Source: Paracoccaceae bacterium
GTDB lineage: Bacteria > Pseudomonadota > Alphaproteobacteria > Rhodobacterales > Rhodobacteraceae
DNA length: 64,000 nt
Direction of reading: 5' to 3'
Assembly: GCA_024742705.1 (NCBI GenBank)
Contig: JANSXZ010000001.1
Span: 186,001 to 250,000, forward strand
The first letter of the stretch is position 1. Each line of letters begins with the position of its first letter. The notes under the pieces were generated by a model. It did no database searches. It saw only the letters and a list, made by a program, of their open reading frames with translations, and had not been told where the DNA came from. This document shows, one piece after another, positions 1-8,386 of the stretch. The translations under genes were made by a program, and so were the position numbers.

Positions 1-1
1 G

Positions 2-88
2 GTGCGCGCCATCGCCGTCTGGCCCGGCGCGTTTCACCTGCGCGACTTGCCCGATGCCTTCATCGACGTGCTGGCACGGGTGATCTAG
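2..88 (+). CDS. 3' end of an unidentified protein (partial)
   Basis: An open frame enters from the left edge and stops at TAG 86-88, leaving 28 C-terminal residues ending in DVLARVI. The fragment is too short to assign a family. It shares the strand of rpmI, but a plausible promoter and 176 bases separate them, so it is probably a different transcription unit. Confidence 0.45.
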   Translation: MRAIAVWPGAFHLRDLPDAFIDVLARVI

Positions 89-156
89 CGCGCCCGGACC
101 CTGATGGCCGGTGCTTCCGCTTCCTGTTCCATCTGGGCGCGCGGGGCGATTGGCTC

Positions 157-185
157 TTGCCTTGAGGACGTGGCCTGCGTATACG
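157..185 (+). promoter_or_regulatory. Candidate sigma-70 promoter for rpmI-rplT
   Basis: TTGCCT (157-162) is separated by 17 bases from TATACG (180-185). Both hexamers match the housekeeping consensus at four of six positions. It lies 80 bases before rpmI, leaving room for an untranslated leader. Assignment is by pattern only. Confidence 0.4.
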
Positions 186-264
186 CCGCATCCTGAACCG
201 CGCGACCGGCCAATGTGGCATGCCGAGTCGCGCGCATACCGAACCCAAGTTCAAGGAGACGGAA

Positions 265-465
265 ATGCCCAAGATGAAGACGAAATCGAGCGCGAAGAAG
301 CGCTTCAAGGTGACCGCGACCGGCAAGGTCATGGCCGGTCAGGCCGGCAAGCGCCACGGCATGATCAAACGGCACAAGAAGTTCATCCGCGACGCCCGCG
401 GAACCAGCGCCCTGTCCGCCCCTGACGCCAAGATCGTCAAGGGCTACATGCCCTACGACCGCTAA
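265..465 (+). CDS. rpmI: 50S ribosomal protein L35
   Basis: The 66-residue, Lys/Arg-rich product begins [14 protein letters not shown] and has the usual L35 length and sequence. L35 is a small protein of the large ribosomal subunit. The start is ATG 265 because AAGGAG (253-258) lies six bases upstream and the family begins at this Met; an in-frame ATG further upstream (220) would add an untypical extension. It is the first gene of a two-gene operon with rplT, whose ribosome binding site overlaps the rpmI stop codon, suggesting translational coupling. infC, often the first gene of this operon elsewhere, is not directly upstream. Confidence 0.97.
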   Translation: MPKMKTKSSAKKRFKVTATGKVMAGQAGKRHGMIKRHKKFIRDARGTSALSAPDAKIVKGYMPYDR

Positions 466-479
466 AGGAGGCCACCGCT

Positions 480-845
480 ATGTCCCGTGTCAAAGGTGGT
501 GTCGTCACCCACGCCCGTCACAAGAAAATCGTCAAGGCCGCCAAAGGCTATTATGGCCGCCGCAAGAACGTGTTCAAGGTCGCGACCCAGGCGGTCGACA
601 AGGCCAACCAGTACGCAACCCGCGACCGCAAGGCCCGCAAGCGCAACTTCCGCGCGCTGTGGATCCAGCGTATCAACGCCGCGGTGCGCAGCCACGACGA
701 GGCGCTGACCTATTCGCGCTTCATCAACGGCCTGAATTTGGCCGGCATCGAGGTGGACCGCAAGGTTCTGGCCGATCTCGCCGTGCATGAGCCCGACGCC
801 TTCGGCGCGATCGTCGCGCAGGCGCAAAAGGCGCTGGCCGCCTGA
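480..845 (+). CDS. rplT: 50S ribosomal protein L20
   Basis: The 121-residue product carries the typical L20 start [16 protein letters not shown], followed by the long basic helix ([12 protein letters not shown]) that threads into 23S rRNA. L20 is needed early in large-subunit assembly and in many bacteria represses its own operon through the mRNA. The strong site AAAGGAGG (464-471) overlaps the rpmI stop codon, and only 14 bases separate the two genes. A terminator-like hairpin follows at 907-932, closing the operon. Length and sequence are normal for the family. Confidence 0.97.
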   Translation: MSRVKGGVVTHARHKKIVKAAKGYYGRRKNVFKVATQAVDKANQYATRDRKARKRNFRALWIQRINAAVRSHDEALTYSRFINGLNLAGIEVDRKVLADLAVHEPDAFGAIVAQAQKALAA

Positions 846-906
846 TCGGAGCCTTTCGGCCCGCTTGCCGGCGTTTCGCGCGGCGGCGGACAGATATCCG
901 AACATG

Positions 907-942
907 ACGGGCGACAGGAGACTGTCGCCCGTTGTTCGTTCT
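907..942 (+). terminator. Hairpin terminator after rplT
   Basis: A perfect 10-bp stem, ACGGGCGACA (907-916) with TGTCGCCCGT (923-932), encloses the loop GGAGAC. It is followed by a T-rich but interrupted stretch (TGTTCGTTCT). Its place 62 bases after rplT fits intrinsic termination of rpmI-rplT. Confidence 0.65.
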
Positions 943-1054
943 AACCTGTTGACGTCCCGAAATCCCGGCAAACCGCAGCCCCTTTTGGCCAAGGTGGCAT
1001 TGGTGCAACCGCTCGCGTGCCCCAAATGCAGATGGTAGCGCCTGTTCCTGCTGT

Positions 1055-1092
1055 CCGGAGCCTCCGGCGGGGATATTTTTGGCAAAAGGAAG
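1055..1092 (+). repeat. Dispersed intergenic element, copy 1
   Basis: A short palindrome CCGGAG-C-CTCCGG (1055-1067) is followed by GGGGATATTTTTGGCAAAAG and GAAG. The block resembles copies at 3610-3645, 13974-14006 and 22056-22078, whose best-kept tail is GGGCAAGATGAAG. Here it lies between convergent genes (rplT and the MFS gene), with a T-run just after the hairpin on the plus strand, so it may also act as a terminator. Confidence 0.5.
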
Positions 1093-1122
1093 GCGGCGCC
1101 GCGCCCGGCGTTACCTGGACTG

Positions 1123-2325
1123 TCACGGGGAAGGATCGAGGGGGCGTTGCGTGAGGGCGACCGCCCCGGCGACCAGCAGCGCGGCCGCGGCGGCCAACAG
1201 GCCGCTTCCGATCGAGCCGGTAAGATCGCCCAGATACCCCGCGCCGATCGGTCCCAGCGTCTGGGAGAAGGCAAAGACCACTGTGAACAGGCTGATCGAT
1301 GCGCCCCATGCGGGTGCCGGCAGGTTTTGCCGGGTAAAGCTGGTGACAGCGCCGGGGGCCATGAACACCGCCAATCCGAAGACCACCGCGGACAGGACGA
1401 GGCCGGGCGCCGAAGGCAGGACAACCGGCAGCACAGAGCCGAAAGCGATGCAGCCCAGAACCATCGCCAGGGGCTGCCCACCGGCAAAGCGGGCGAAGAT
1501 CCCGCGCCATGCAAAGGGCGAGACGCTGATGCACAGGCCCAGCAGCACCCAGACGACCGATGTCAGCGCCGGGCCGATCTGCTGGGCCTGCATCCACGCC
1601 CCGAGAAAGGTGAGATAGACGATGTAGCCTAGCCCGAAGCCGCCATAGCCGACGATTTCGCGCCACATCCGGCGCAGCGGCAGACGCGGGGCCGCGCGCC
1701 ACGGGCTGGGCGGCGGGCGCAGCACTTCCGCGGCCCAGAGCCCCAGCGGGACAAAGCAGAATGACAGGGTTCCGATCGCGATCCAGACCCAGGGCCAGGC
1801 GCCGTTGCCCCAGATGAAAAGCAAAGGCGGCACCACCGCACCTGCCAGGACGATGCCCAGCCCGCCGCCAAAGCCGAACAGGATGGCAATGGCCAGGGCG
1901 TTGCGTCGCGGGTTGTCGTGGAAAAGCTGTGCGGTCAGCACGCCGGCGGTGGAAAACGACATCGCCCCCAGTACACCGGCGGCAACGCGCCAAAGCGTCT
2001 GCCACCACAGCGCTTCGTCGAGGCCCGTCGCAAACAGAGCGAATGCAGTGCTGACAAGGCCAAAGCTGAAAAGGCGCGACGGGACGACCCGCGTTATCAA
2101 CCGCATGGTCAACAGCGCCCCGACGATGTATCCCAGCGCGTTCGCCGTGTTCAACCATCCGGCCTGCGCATACGTCCAGCCGAGATCCGCCTGCATCGCC
2201 GGCAGGATCAGCCCATAGGCAAAGCGCGCAAATCCGTTGGTGACGCAGACCCCCAGCGACAATCCCAGCAGGATGATCCACGCGCGGCGGTCCGTCAGGG
2301 CGCCCGCTTTGTCACCGTCATCCAT
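1123..2325 (-). CDS. MFS transporter, YbfB/YjiJ-like
   Basis: The 400-residue, very hydrophobic protein has about 12 predicted membrane helices and the GFARFAYGLILPAM start and internal repeats seen in the YbfB/YjiJ branch of the major facilitator superfamily. It is an inner-membrane transporter of unknown substrate. It is transcribed towards rplT and divergently from pheS, with 183 bases between the two starts in which I see no clear promoter or leader peptide. The start at ATG 2325 has only a weak ribosome binding site, so its exact position is less sure than the family. Confidence 0.8.
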   Translation of the reverse strand: MDDGDKAGALTDRRAWIILLGLSLGVCVTNGFARFAYGLILPAMQADLGWTYAQAGWLNTANALGYIVGALLTMRLITRVVPSRLFSFGLVSTAFALFATGLDEALWWQTLWRVAAGVLGAMSFSTAGVLTAQLFHDNPRRNALAIAILFGFGGGLGIVLAGAVVPPLLFIWGNGAWPWVWIAIGTLSFCFVPLGLWAAEVLRPPPSPWRAAPRLPLRRMWREIVGYGGFGLGYIVYLTFLGAWMQAQQIGPALTSVVWVLLGLCISVSPFAWRGIFARFAGGQPLAMVLGCIAFGSVLPVVLPSAPGLVLSAVVFGLAVFMAPGAVTSFTRQNLPAPAWGASISLFTVVFAFSQTLGPIGAGYLGDLTGSIGSGLLAAAAALLVAGAVALTQRPLDPSP

Positions 2326-2508
2326 GCGCCGTGCCGCCGTCGTTTCGTGGTGGAACAGATTTGCCGTTCATGACCGGCGCCCCCCGCTTGCGCTGCGCAA
2401 GAAACCCTATGCGCCGCCGAACGGGCTGTCCACCGTCGCGCGCTCCGACAGGCTTGCAATCCCGAGGCTCTGTGGTACTCGGTCCCCGGTAGCGCGCGGA
2501 GCAGGGCC

Positions 2509-3585
2509 ATGGACGATCTAAGAACCAGATACATCGCATTGATTGCGGCCGCCCAGGACGAGGCCGCGCTTGAGGCGTTGCGTGTGCAGGCGGTTGGCAA
2601 GAAGGGTGAAGTCAGCCTCCAAATGCGCCAGCTGGGCAAGATGACACCCGAAGAGCGGCAAGTTGCCGGCCCGGCTCTGAACGCGCTCAAGGATGAGATC
2701 AATGCCGCCCTCGCGGCCCGCAAATCGGCGCTGTCTGACGCGGCGCTGGCCGAGCGGCTCAGGTCTGAGTGGCTGGATGTGACGCTGCCGGGGCGGTCGC
2801 TTCGAACGCCGGGCACGCTGCACCCGATCAGCCAGGTCCGTGAGGAGGTCACCGCGATCTTCGCCGAAATGGGGTTCGCGGTTGCGGAAGGGCCGCGTAT
2901 CGACACCGATTGGTACAACTTCGACGCTCTCAACATTCCCGCGCATCATCCTGCCCGGGCCGAGATGGATACCTTCTACATGGCGCGGGCCGCCGGCGAC
3001 AACCGCCCGCCGAACGTGCTGCGAACACATACCTCGCCGGTCCAGATCCGCTCGATGGAAACGATGGGCGCGCCCATGCGCATCATCTGTCCCGGCGGTG
3101 TTTACCGGGCCGACTACGATCAGACCCATACGCCGATGTTCCATCAGGTCGAAGGCCTTGCCATCGACCGAGACATCTCCATGGCAAACCTCAAATGGTG
3201 CCTCGAGGAATTCGTCAAGGCGTTCTTCGAGGTCGACGATGTTGAACTGCGGTTTCGCGCGTCACACTTCCCCTTCACCGAACCCTCCGCCGAGGTCGAC
3301 ATCCGCTGCTCGTGGCAGGATGGCACGCTCAAGGTGGGCGAAGGCGATGACTGGCTCGAAATCCTGGGCTCGGGGATGGTACATCCCAAGGTGCTCGCAG
3401 CCGGCGGCATCGACCCCGAGCAATGGCAGGGCTTCGCCTTCGGCATGGGCATCGACCGGATCGCCATGCTGAAATACGGTATCCCGGATCTGCGCGCCTT
3501 CTTCGACAGCGATCTGCGCTGGCTGCGCCACTACGGCTTCGCGGCGCTGGATCAGCCAACACTGCACGGCGGCCTCAGCCGCTGA
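2509..3585 (+). CDS. pheS: Phenylalanyl-tRNA synthetase alpha subunit
   Basis: This 358-residue subunit carries the class II catalytic core of the alpha2beta2 enzyme that charges tRNA-Phe in the cytoplasm. An N-terminal coiled coil (about residues 1-85) is followed by [10 protein letters not shown], the [10 protein letters not shown] segment and motif 3 ([10 protein letters not shown] near residue 312). The length is normal. The ribosome binding site is weak (GGAGCAGGG before ATG 2509). Its partner pheT does not follow directly: BLUF, amidotransferase and esterase genes lie between (see findings). No pheM-like attenuator peptide was recognised upstream. Confidence 0.97.
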   Translation: MDDLRTRYIALIAAAQDEAALEALRVQAVGKKGEVSLQMRQLGKMTPEERQVAGPALNALKDEINAALAARKSALSDAALAERLRSEWLDVTLPGRSLRTPGTLHPISQVREEVTAIFAEMGFAVAEGPRIDTDWYNFDALNIPAHHPARAEMDTFYMARAAGDNRPPNVLRTHTSPVQIRSMETMGAPMRIICPGGVYRADYDQTHTPMFHQVEGLAIDRDISMANLKWCLEEFVKAFFEVDDVELRFRASHFPFTEPSAEVDIRCSWQDGTLKVGEGDDWLEILGSGMVHPKVLAAGGIDPEQWQGFAFGMGIDRIAMLKYGIPDLRAFFDSDLRWLRHYGFAALDQPTLHGGLSR

Positions 3586-3609
3586 TCCGGTTTCGCGCCG
3601 CACCTCGGT

Positions 3610-3645
3610 CTTCATCTTGCCCGAAAAACTCCCGCCGGAGGCTCC
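3610..3645 (-). repeat. Dispersed intergenic element, copy 2
   Basis: On the minus strand this reads GGAGCCTCCGGCGGGAGTTT followed by TTCGGGCAAGATGAAG. It is almost identical to copy 3 (13974-14006) over more than 30 bases. It lies 24 bases after pheS in the 164-base gap before the BLUF gene. The CCTCCGG part can fold on itself. Confidence 0.6.
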
Positions 3646-3749
3646 CGCAGAAGCAACCTGCGCCGGAATTGGCAGTTTCGCACAGGCCGGGCACGGCAAC
3701 GGTCGACAATCGTCCGCCCGCGCCCTAGCGTTACCTCAAAGGAGCCGCC

Positions 3750-4151
3750 ATGCCGCTCATACAGCTCACCTATTTATCTCAGCCCTTTGGCTTCGACGAT
3801 GCGATGCTCGCGGGGATCTTGCTCGACGCGCGGCGCTGCAACCGGCGCGATGGAATAACCGGGGCGCTGCTGGTGCGCCGCGATGTCTATCTGCAAATGC
3901 TGGAGGGGCCGCAGGCCGCCGTCACCGCCGCTTATGACCGTATCCGGCGCGACGACCGCCATGCCAACATCCGCAAACTCGGCGCGCGGCGCATCACCGA
4001 AAGGCTGTTCGCGCGCTGGGCCATGCGCGACGATCCGGCGCAGGGCTGGCTGTGGAGCATGGACGACGTGCAGGCTGGTGCCGCCGACCGGGCCGACGAA
4101 GCCGATGCGCGGCGCATCTTTCAGCGTTTGAGGCTGTCGTTGCCGGTCTGA
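3750..4151 (+). CDS. BLUF-domain blue-light (FAD) photoreceptor
   Basis: The 133-residue protein is almost entirely one BLUF domain (about residues 3-95), which binds FAD and senses blue light through a Tyr/Gln hydrogen-bond switch. The key residues are visible: Tyr8, Asn31, Gln49 (in YLQMLEG), and Trp90 and Met92 (RWAM), matching AppA Tyr21, Asn45, Gln63, Trp104 and Met106. There is no output domain, only a short C-terminal tail, as in small BlrB-type proteins, so it probably signals by protein contact. AAAGGAG (3738-3744) supports ATG 3750. It sits between pheS and pheT, next to an amidotransferase. Confidence 0.93.
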   Translation: MPLIQLTYLSQPFGFDDAMLAGILLDARRCNRRDGITGALLVRRDVYLQMLEGPQAAVTAAYDRIRRDDRHANIRKLGARRITERLFARWAMRDDPAQGWLWSMDDVQAGAADRADEADARRIFQRLRLSLPV

Positions 4152-4259
4152 CGCACCGGCGTGCGCGCGTCGCCGCTTGCGCCCCCCGGACCGCCATGCC
4201 ACCTTCGCACCGCCGTTGCGCTGCCTGCCGGGCCTGCGCCGTTTTGCCGGAGAACCGCC

Positions 4260-5045
4260 ATGGCCCATATTCTGATCGTCGATTCCAACCCCGCCGAGCA
4301 CTATGCCAAGCGTCGCGCCGCCGCGGCCGGCCGGGCCGAGGATGCGGTCGACGGGATGCAGTATGGCGAGGTGCTGCGCGCGCTCGATCCGGCGGTCCGT
4401 TACCGCGTGGTCGCGCCTTATGACGATCCCGCCTTGCCCGATCTGTCGGGCCTCGATGGCGTGGTCTTCACCGGCTCGGGCGTCGATTGGAGCACCGACG
4501 ATCCCCGTGCCGCGCCCCTGGCCGATACCATGCGCCGGGTGTTCGATGCCGGGCTGCCTGTCTTCGGGTCGTGCAATGGCATGCTACTGGCGGCGACGGT
4601 GCTGGGCGGCAACAACCGCGTGTCGCCCAATGGCCGCGAAGACGGCCTGGCACGCGACATCCGCCTGACACCGGAAGGCGCCGCGCATCCCATGATGGCC
4701 GGCCGCCGCGACGGCTTCGCGGTGCCCTGCGTGCACCGTGACGAGGTTGAAACCATGCCACCGGGTGCGGTGGTGCTGGCGCGCAACGATCATTCTCCGG
4801 TGCAGGCCTTTGCCTATGAACGGGGCGGCGTCCGGTTCTGGGGCGTGCAGTATCATCCCGAATACAGCCCTCTGCATGTCGCCGGCTTCGTGGAAAGCGA
4901 CGGCAGGCTGCCCGAAACGATTTGCGACGCACTGCGACGCTGTCAGGAAGATGCGGCGGCCGCGGCGCTTCTGGGCACGACGCCCGAAGAACAGGCCCCC
5001 GCGTCGCGGCGCATCGAACTGGGCAACTGGCTGAAACAGCTGTGA
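4260..5045 (+). CDS. Class I glutamine amidotransferase (GMP-synthase-like)
   Basis: The 261-residue protein is a stand-alone class I glutamine amidotransferase. The catalytic triad is present: Cys105 in GSCNGM, and His199 and Glu201 in QYHPEYS. Such proteins hydrolyse glutamine or a gamma-glutamyl compound; the acceptor cannot be read from the sequence. GGAG (4249-4252) seven bases before ATG 4260, and the protein starting MAHILIVDSN, support this start over an in-frame one at 4161. Its TGA overlaps the GTG start of the next gene (GTGA), so the two are probably translationally coupled. Confidence 0.85.
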   Translation: MAHILIVDSNPAEHYAKRRAAAAGRAEDAVDGMQYGEVLRALDPAVRYRVVAPYDDPALPDLSGLDGVVFTGSGVDWSTDDPRAAPLADTMRRVFDAGLPVFGSCNGMLLAATVLGGNNRVSPNGREDGLARDIRLTPEGAAHPMMAGRRDGFAVPCVHRDEVETMPPGAVVLARNDHSPVQAFAYERGGVRFWGVQYHPEYSPLHVAGFVESDGRLPETICDALRRCQEDAAAAALLGTTPEEQAPASRRIELGNWLKQL

Positions 5046-5869
5046 CCGGTCGCGCGCAGCGGGCCGCGCTGCGGCGTGGCTTCGCCCTGCTGGCGTTGCT
5101 GTTGTCTGCGATGGCGCCGCAGGTCCGGGCCGGTCCCTGCGGCGGCCCGGCGGATGCCTGCCGGATCGATGCGCGTTCCTATCACCTTCTTGCGCCCGAT
5201 GGCTGGGACGGCCGCACACCCCTGCCGGTGCTGTTGCATTTCCACGGTTGGATGCGCCAGGGCGATCTGGTGGTGCGCCATCAACGCATCGCGGCGGCGA
5301 CACGACGGCGCGGCGTTCTGCTGGTGGCGCCCAACGGCGCGGCGAAGACCTGGGATTTCCGCCGCGCCGACAGCCCCGACATCGGTTTCGCCGCCGCGGT
5401 TCTGGAGGATGTGGCGCGGCACTATCCGGTCGACGCGACGCGGATCTATGTGTCGGGCTACTCCTACGGTGGCGCGATGGCTTGGCGGTATGTCTGCCAG
5501 AATGGCGATGGCGTCGCGGCCTTGCTGGCCATTGCGGGGTCATTGCCGCAGAACACCGGCTGTGCCACCGCGCCGCGATCGGTGCGCCATGTGCACGGGC
5601 TGGCGGACCGGGTCATGGATTTTCCGATGGGCCCCGGCGGCGATACGACGCATCCGGTCGCATTGTGGCGGCGCCAGCTCGATTGCGGCCCCGGCCGCGC
5701 GGCGGGCACATGGCGCGCGCGCCCCTTCCTGACCTTCACGCGCACCCGCTGGGATTGTCCGGGCGGCGAGGTCACTCTGGATCTTCATCCGGGCGGTCAT
5801 TTCATTCCGCATGGCTGGATCGCGCGCCAATTGGACCAGCTTCTGGGCCTGCCGCCAAGCTATCCCTGA
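5042..5869 (+). CDS. Exported alpha/beta-hydrolase, PHB-depolymerase/feruloyl-esterase-like
   Basis: The 275-residue protein starts at GTG 5042, overlapping the preceding stop codon. It has an N-terminal signal peptide (RR, then FALLALLLSAMAPQVRA, cleavage near residue 30). The catalytic pieces are the oxyanion HFHGW (66-70), nucleophile Ser141 in GYSYGG, a likely acid Asp in the GLADRVMD segment and His253 in HPGGHF. This is the LpqC/polyhydroxybutyrate-depolymerase-like esterase family, acting outside the cytoplasm on an ester not evident from the sequence. Several Cys residues suggest disulfides. It is the last of three genes between pheS and pheT. Confidence 0.8.
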   Translation: MTGRAQRAALRRGFALLALLLSAMAPQVRAGPCGGPADACRIDARSYHLLAPDGWDGRTPLPVLLHFHGWMRQGDLVVRHQRIAAATRRRGVLLVAPNGAAKTWDFRRADSPDIGFAAAVLEDVARHYPVDATRIYVSGYSYGGAMAWRYVCQNGDGVAALLAIAGSLPQNTGCATAPRSVRHVHGLADRVMDFPMGPGGDTTHPVALWRRQLDCGPGRAAGTWRARPFLTFTRTRWDCPGGEVTLDLHPGGHFIPHGWIARQLDQLLGLPPSYP

Positions 5870-5949
5870 GCCTTCGGGGCTTGCACGCGGGGCCATTCTT
5901 TGCCATTGCCACCGGGATCGACCGCTTGCTGCGCAAAGGCCTTTTCCCG

Positions 5950-8343
5950 ATGAAGTTCACGCTGTCCTGGCTAAAATCCCATCTCGACACCTCGGCCACG
6001 CTGGACGAGATATCGCAGACACTCACCGACCTCGGGCTTGAGGTCGAGGCGGTCACAAACCCGGCGGACAAGCTGCGCGACTTTACCATCGGCCATGTTC
6101 TGGCCGCGGAAAAGCATCCCGATGCCGACCGTCTGCGCGTGTGCCGCGTGGCCACCGACGAGGGCGAGCAGCAGATCATTTGCGGTGCGCCCAACGCGCG
6201 CGCCGGGATCACGGTGGTGGTGGCAAAGCCCGGCGTGTATGTGCCGGGCATCGACACCACGATCGGGGTGGGCAAGATCCGGGGCATCGAAAGCTACGGC
6301 ATGATGGCCTCGGAACGCGAACTGGAACTGAGCGAGGAACACGATGGCATCATCGAACTGCCCTCGGGCACGGTGGGCCAGAGCTTTTCCGACTGGCTGG
6401 CCGAACATCACCCCGAAAAGGTCGATCCGGTCATCGAAATCGCGATCACCCCGAACCGGCCCGATGCCCTGGGCGTGCGTGGCATCGCGCGGGATCTGGC
6501 GGCGCGCGGTCTGGGCAGCCTGAAACACCGCGACGCACCACGCCACGCCGGCGATTTTCCCTGTCCGGTGCCGGTGCAGATCGATGCGGATACGCTGGAC
6601 GGATGCCCGTTGTTCGCCGGGCGGGTGATCCGCGGGGTGACGAACGGGCCGTCGCCGGACTGGCTGCAGGATCTGTTGCGCGCGATCGGATTGCGGCCGA
6701 TCTCGGCGCTGGTGGATATCACCAACTTCTTCACATACGACATGAACCGCCCGCTGCACGTCTTTGACGTGGACCTGATGCAGGGCGGCCTGCGGGTGCA
6801 CCGGGCGCTGGGCGGCGAGGAGATCGTGGCGCTGGACGACAAGACCTATCGCCTCGAGGCCGGCATGATGGTGATCTCGGATGACCGTGGCCCCGAAAGC
6901 ATCGCCGGGATCATGGGCGGCGCCGAAACCGGCGTGACATCGCAGACCACGGATGTGTTTCTGGAAAGCGCGTTCTGGGATCATGTGCAGATCGCGCTGG
7001 CGGGGCGTGCGCTGAAGATAAACTCGGACGCGCGGTATCGCTTTGAACGGGGGGTCGATCCTGAATTCACGCTGGAAGGCCTGGACCACGCGACCCAGAT
7101 GATCCTGGATATCTGCGGCGGCACGCCTTCGGAAATCGTGATCGCCGGCGACGTGCCCAATCATGCCCGGTCGTATCGTCTGGACGCGGCGCGGGTGCAA
7201 TCGCTGGTGGGGATGGACATCCCGGAAAGCGAACAGCGCCAGACGCTGACGCGGCTGGGCTTTCGGCTTGAGGGAAACCTGGCCCATGTGCCCAGCTGGC
7301 GGCCCGACGTTCAAGGCGAGGCGGACCTGGTGGAGGAGGTGGCGCGGATCGCATCCCTGAGCCGGCTGAAGGGCCGGCCGCTGGCGCGCGTCGCCGGTGT
7401 GCCCAAGCCGGTGATGACACCCATGCAGCGCCGTGAAACCGCCGCGCGCCGGGCCTGTGCCGCTTTGGGATACAACGAATGCGTGACCTATTCGTTCATC
7501 GATCGCGACAGCGCGGCGCTGTTCGGCGGCGGATCCGATGCGACCCGGCTGGAGAACCCGATTTCCAGCGAGATGTCGCACATGCGGCCGGCGCTTTTGC
7601 CCGGTCTGTTGCAGGCGGCGGCGCGCAATCAGGCGCGTGGCTTCGCGGATATGGCGCTGTTCGAGATCGGGCCGGCGTTCCATGGTGGTGAGCCGGGCGA
7701 GGAGCACATGCTGCTCAGTGGTCTGCTGATCGGCCGCACCGGACCGAAGGATGTACACGGCACCGCCCGCGCGGTTGATGTTTTCGATGTGAAGGCGGAT
7801 GCCGAGGCGGTTCTGGCGGCGATGGGCGCCCCGGCCAAGGTGCAGATCCGGCGCGGCGCGGCGGATTGGTGGCATCCCGGGCGGCATGGCAAGATCTGCC
7901 TCGGCCCCAAGAAGGTGCTGGGTGTCTTCGGCGAACTGCACCCGCGGGTTCTGGCGGCGCTGGACGTCAAGGGGCCGGCGATGGCCTTTACGCTCTGGCC
8001 CGCCGAGGTGCCGATCCCGCGCCGCAGCGGCGCAACGCGCCCCGCGCTTCGGGTGCAGGACCTTCAGGCGGTCGAGCGGGATTTCGCATTTGTGGTCGAC
8101 GCCGAGGTCGAAGCGCTGAACCTTGTGAATGCCGCGGCCGGCGCCGACAAGACCCTGATCGAGGACGTGCGGGTGTTTGACGAGTTCATCGGCGGTGCGC
8201 TGGGCGAGGGCAAGAAATCGCTGGCGATCACGGTGCGGTTGCAACCGGCCCAGCGGACGCTGACGGATGCCGACATCGAAGCGGTCAGCGCGCGGATTGT
8301 CGACAAGGTGTCGAAAGCGACAGGCGGCGTTCTGCGGGGTTGA
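5950..8343 (+). CDS. pheT: Phenylalanyl-tRNA synthetase beta subunit
   Basis: The 797-residue subunit has the full bacterial architecture: N-terminal tRNA-binding OB fold (about 40-150), B3/B4 editing region (about 210-390), B5 domain (about 400-470), catalytic-like domain and a C-terminal anticodon-binding FDX-ACB domain (about 703-796). It partners PheS in charging tRNA-Phe and edits mischarged Tyr. The start is ATG 5950 (MKFTLSWLKSHLDT), the universal family start; the frame is open far upstream but overlaps the esterase gene. AAAGG lies at 5936-5940. It is separated from pheS by 2.4 kb. Confidence 0.97.
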   Translation: MKFTLSWLKSHLDTSATLDEISQTLTDLGLEVEAVTNPADKLRDFTIGHVLAAEKHPDADRLRVCRVATDEGEQQIICGAPNARAGITVVVAKPGVYVPGIDTTIGVGKIRGIESYGMMASERELELSEEHDGIIELPSGTVGQSFSDWLAEHHPEKVDPVIEIAITPNRPDALGVRGIARDLAARGLGSLKHRDAPRHAGDFPCPVPVQIDADTLDGCPLFAGRVIRGVTNGPSPDWLQDLLRAIGLRPISALVDITNFFTYDMNRPLHVFDVDLMQGGLRVHRALGGEEIVALDDKTYRLEAGMMVISDDRGPESIAGIMGGAETGVTSQTTDVFLESAFWDHVQIALAGRALKINSDARYRFERGVDPEFTLEGLDHATQMILDICGGTPSEIVIAGDVPNHARSYRLDAARVQSLVGMDIPESEQRQTLTRLGFRLEGNLAHVPSWRPDVQGEADLVEEVARIASLSRLKGRPLARVAGVPKPVMTPMQRRETAARRACAALGYNECVTYSFIDRDSAALFGGGSDATRLENPISSEMSHMRPALLPGLLQAAARNQARGFADMALFEIGPAFHGGEPGEEHMLLSGLLIGRTGPKDVHGTARAVDVFDVKADAEAVLAAMGAPAKVQIRRGAADWWHPGRHGKICLGPKKVLGVFGELHPRVLAALDVKGPAMAFTLWPAEVPIPRRSGATRPALRVQDLQAVERDFAFVVDAEVEALNLVNAAAGADKTLIEDVRVFDEFIGGALGEGKKSLAITVRLQPAQRTLTDADIEAVSARIVDKVSKATGGVLRG

Positions 8344-8386
8344 AACGCGGGGCTGCGGCGCGCAGCCGGAACAGGAGGAAAATGAA

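Noticed and set aside
2326-2508. Phe-rich leader peptide or attenuator before pheS
   Set aside because: No short frame rich in Phe codons and no terminator/antiterminator pair was found.
5971-8244. 757-codon open frame on the minus strand
   Set aside because: Lies entirely inside pheT, whose family match is unmistakable; long antisense frames are expected in GC-rich DNA.
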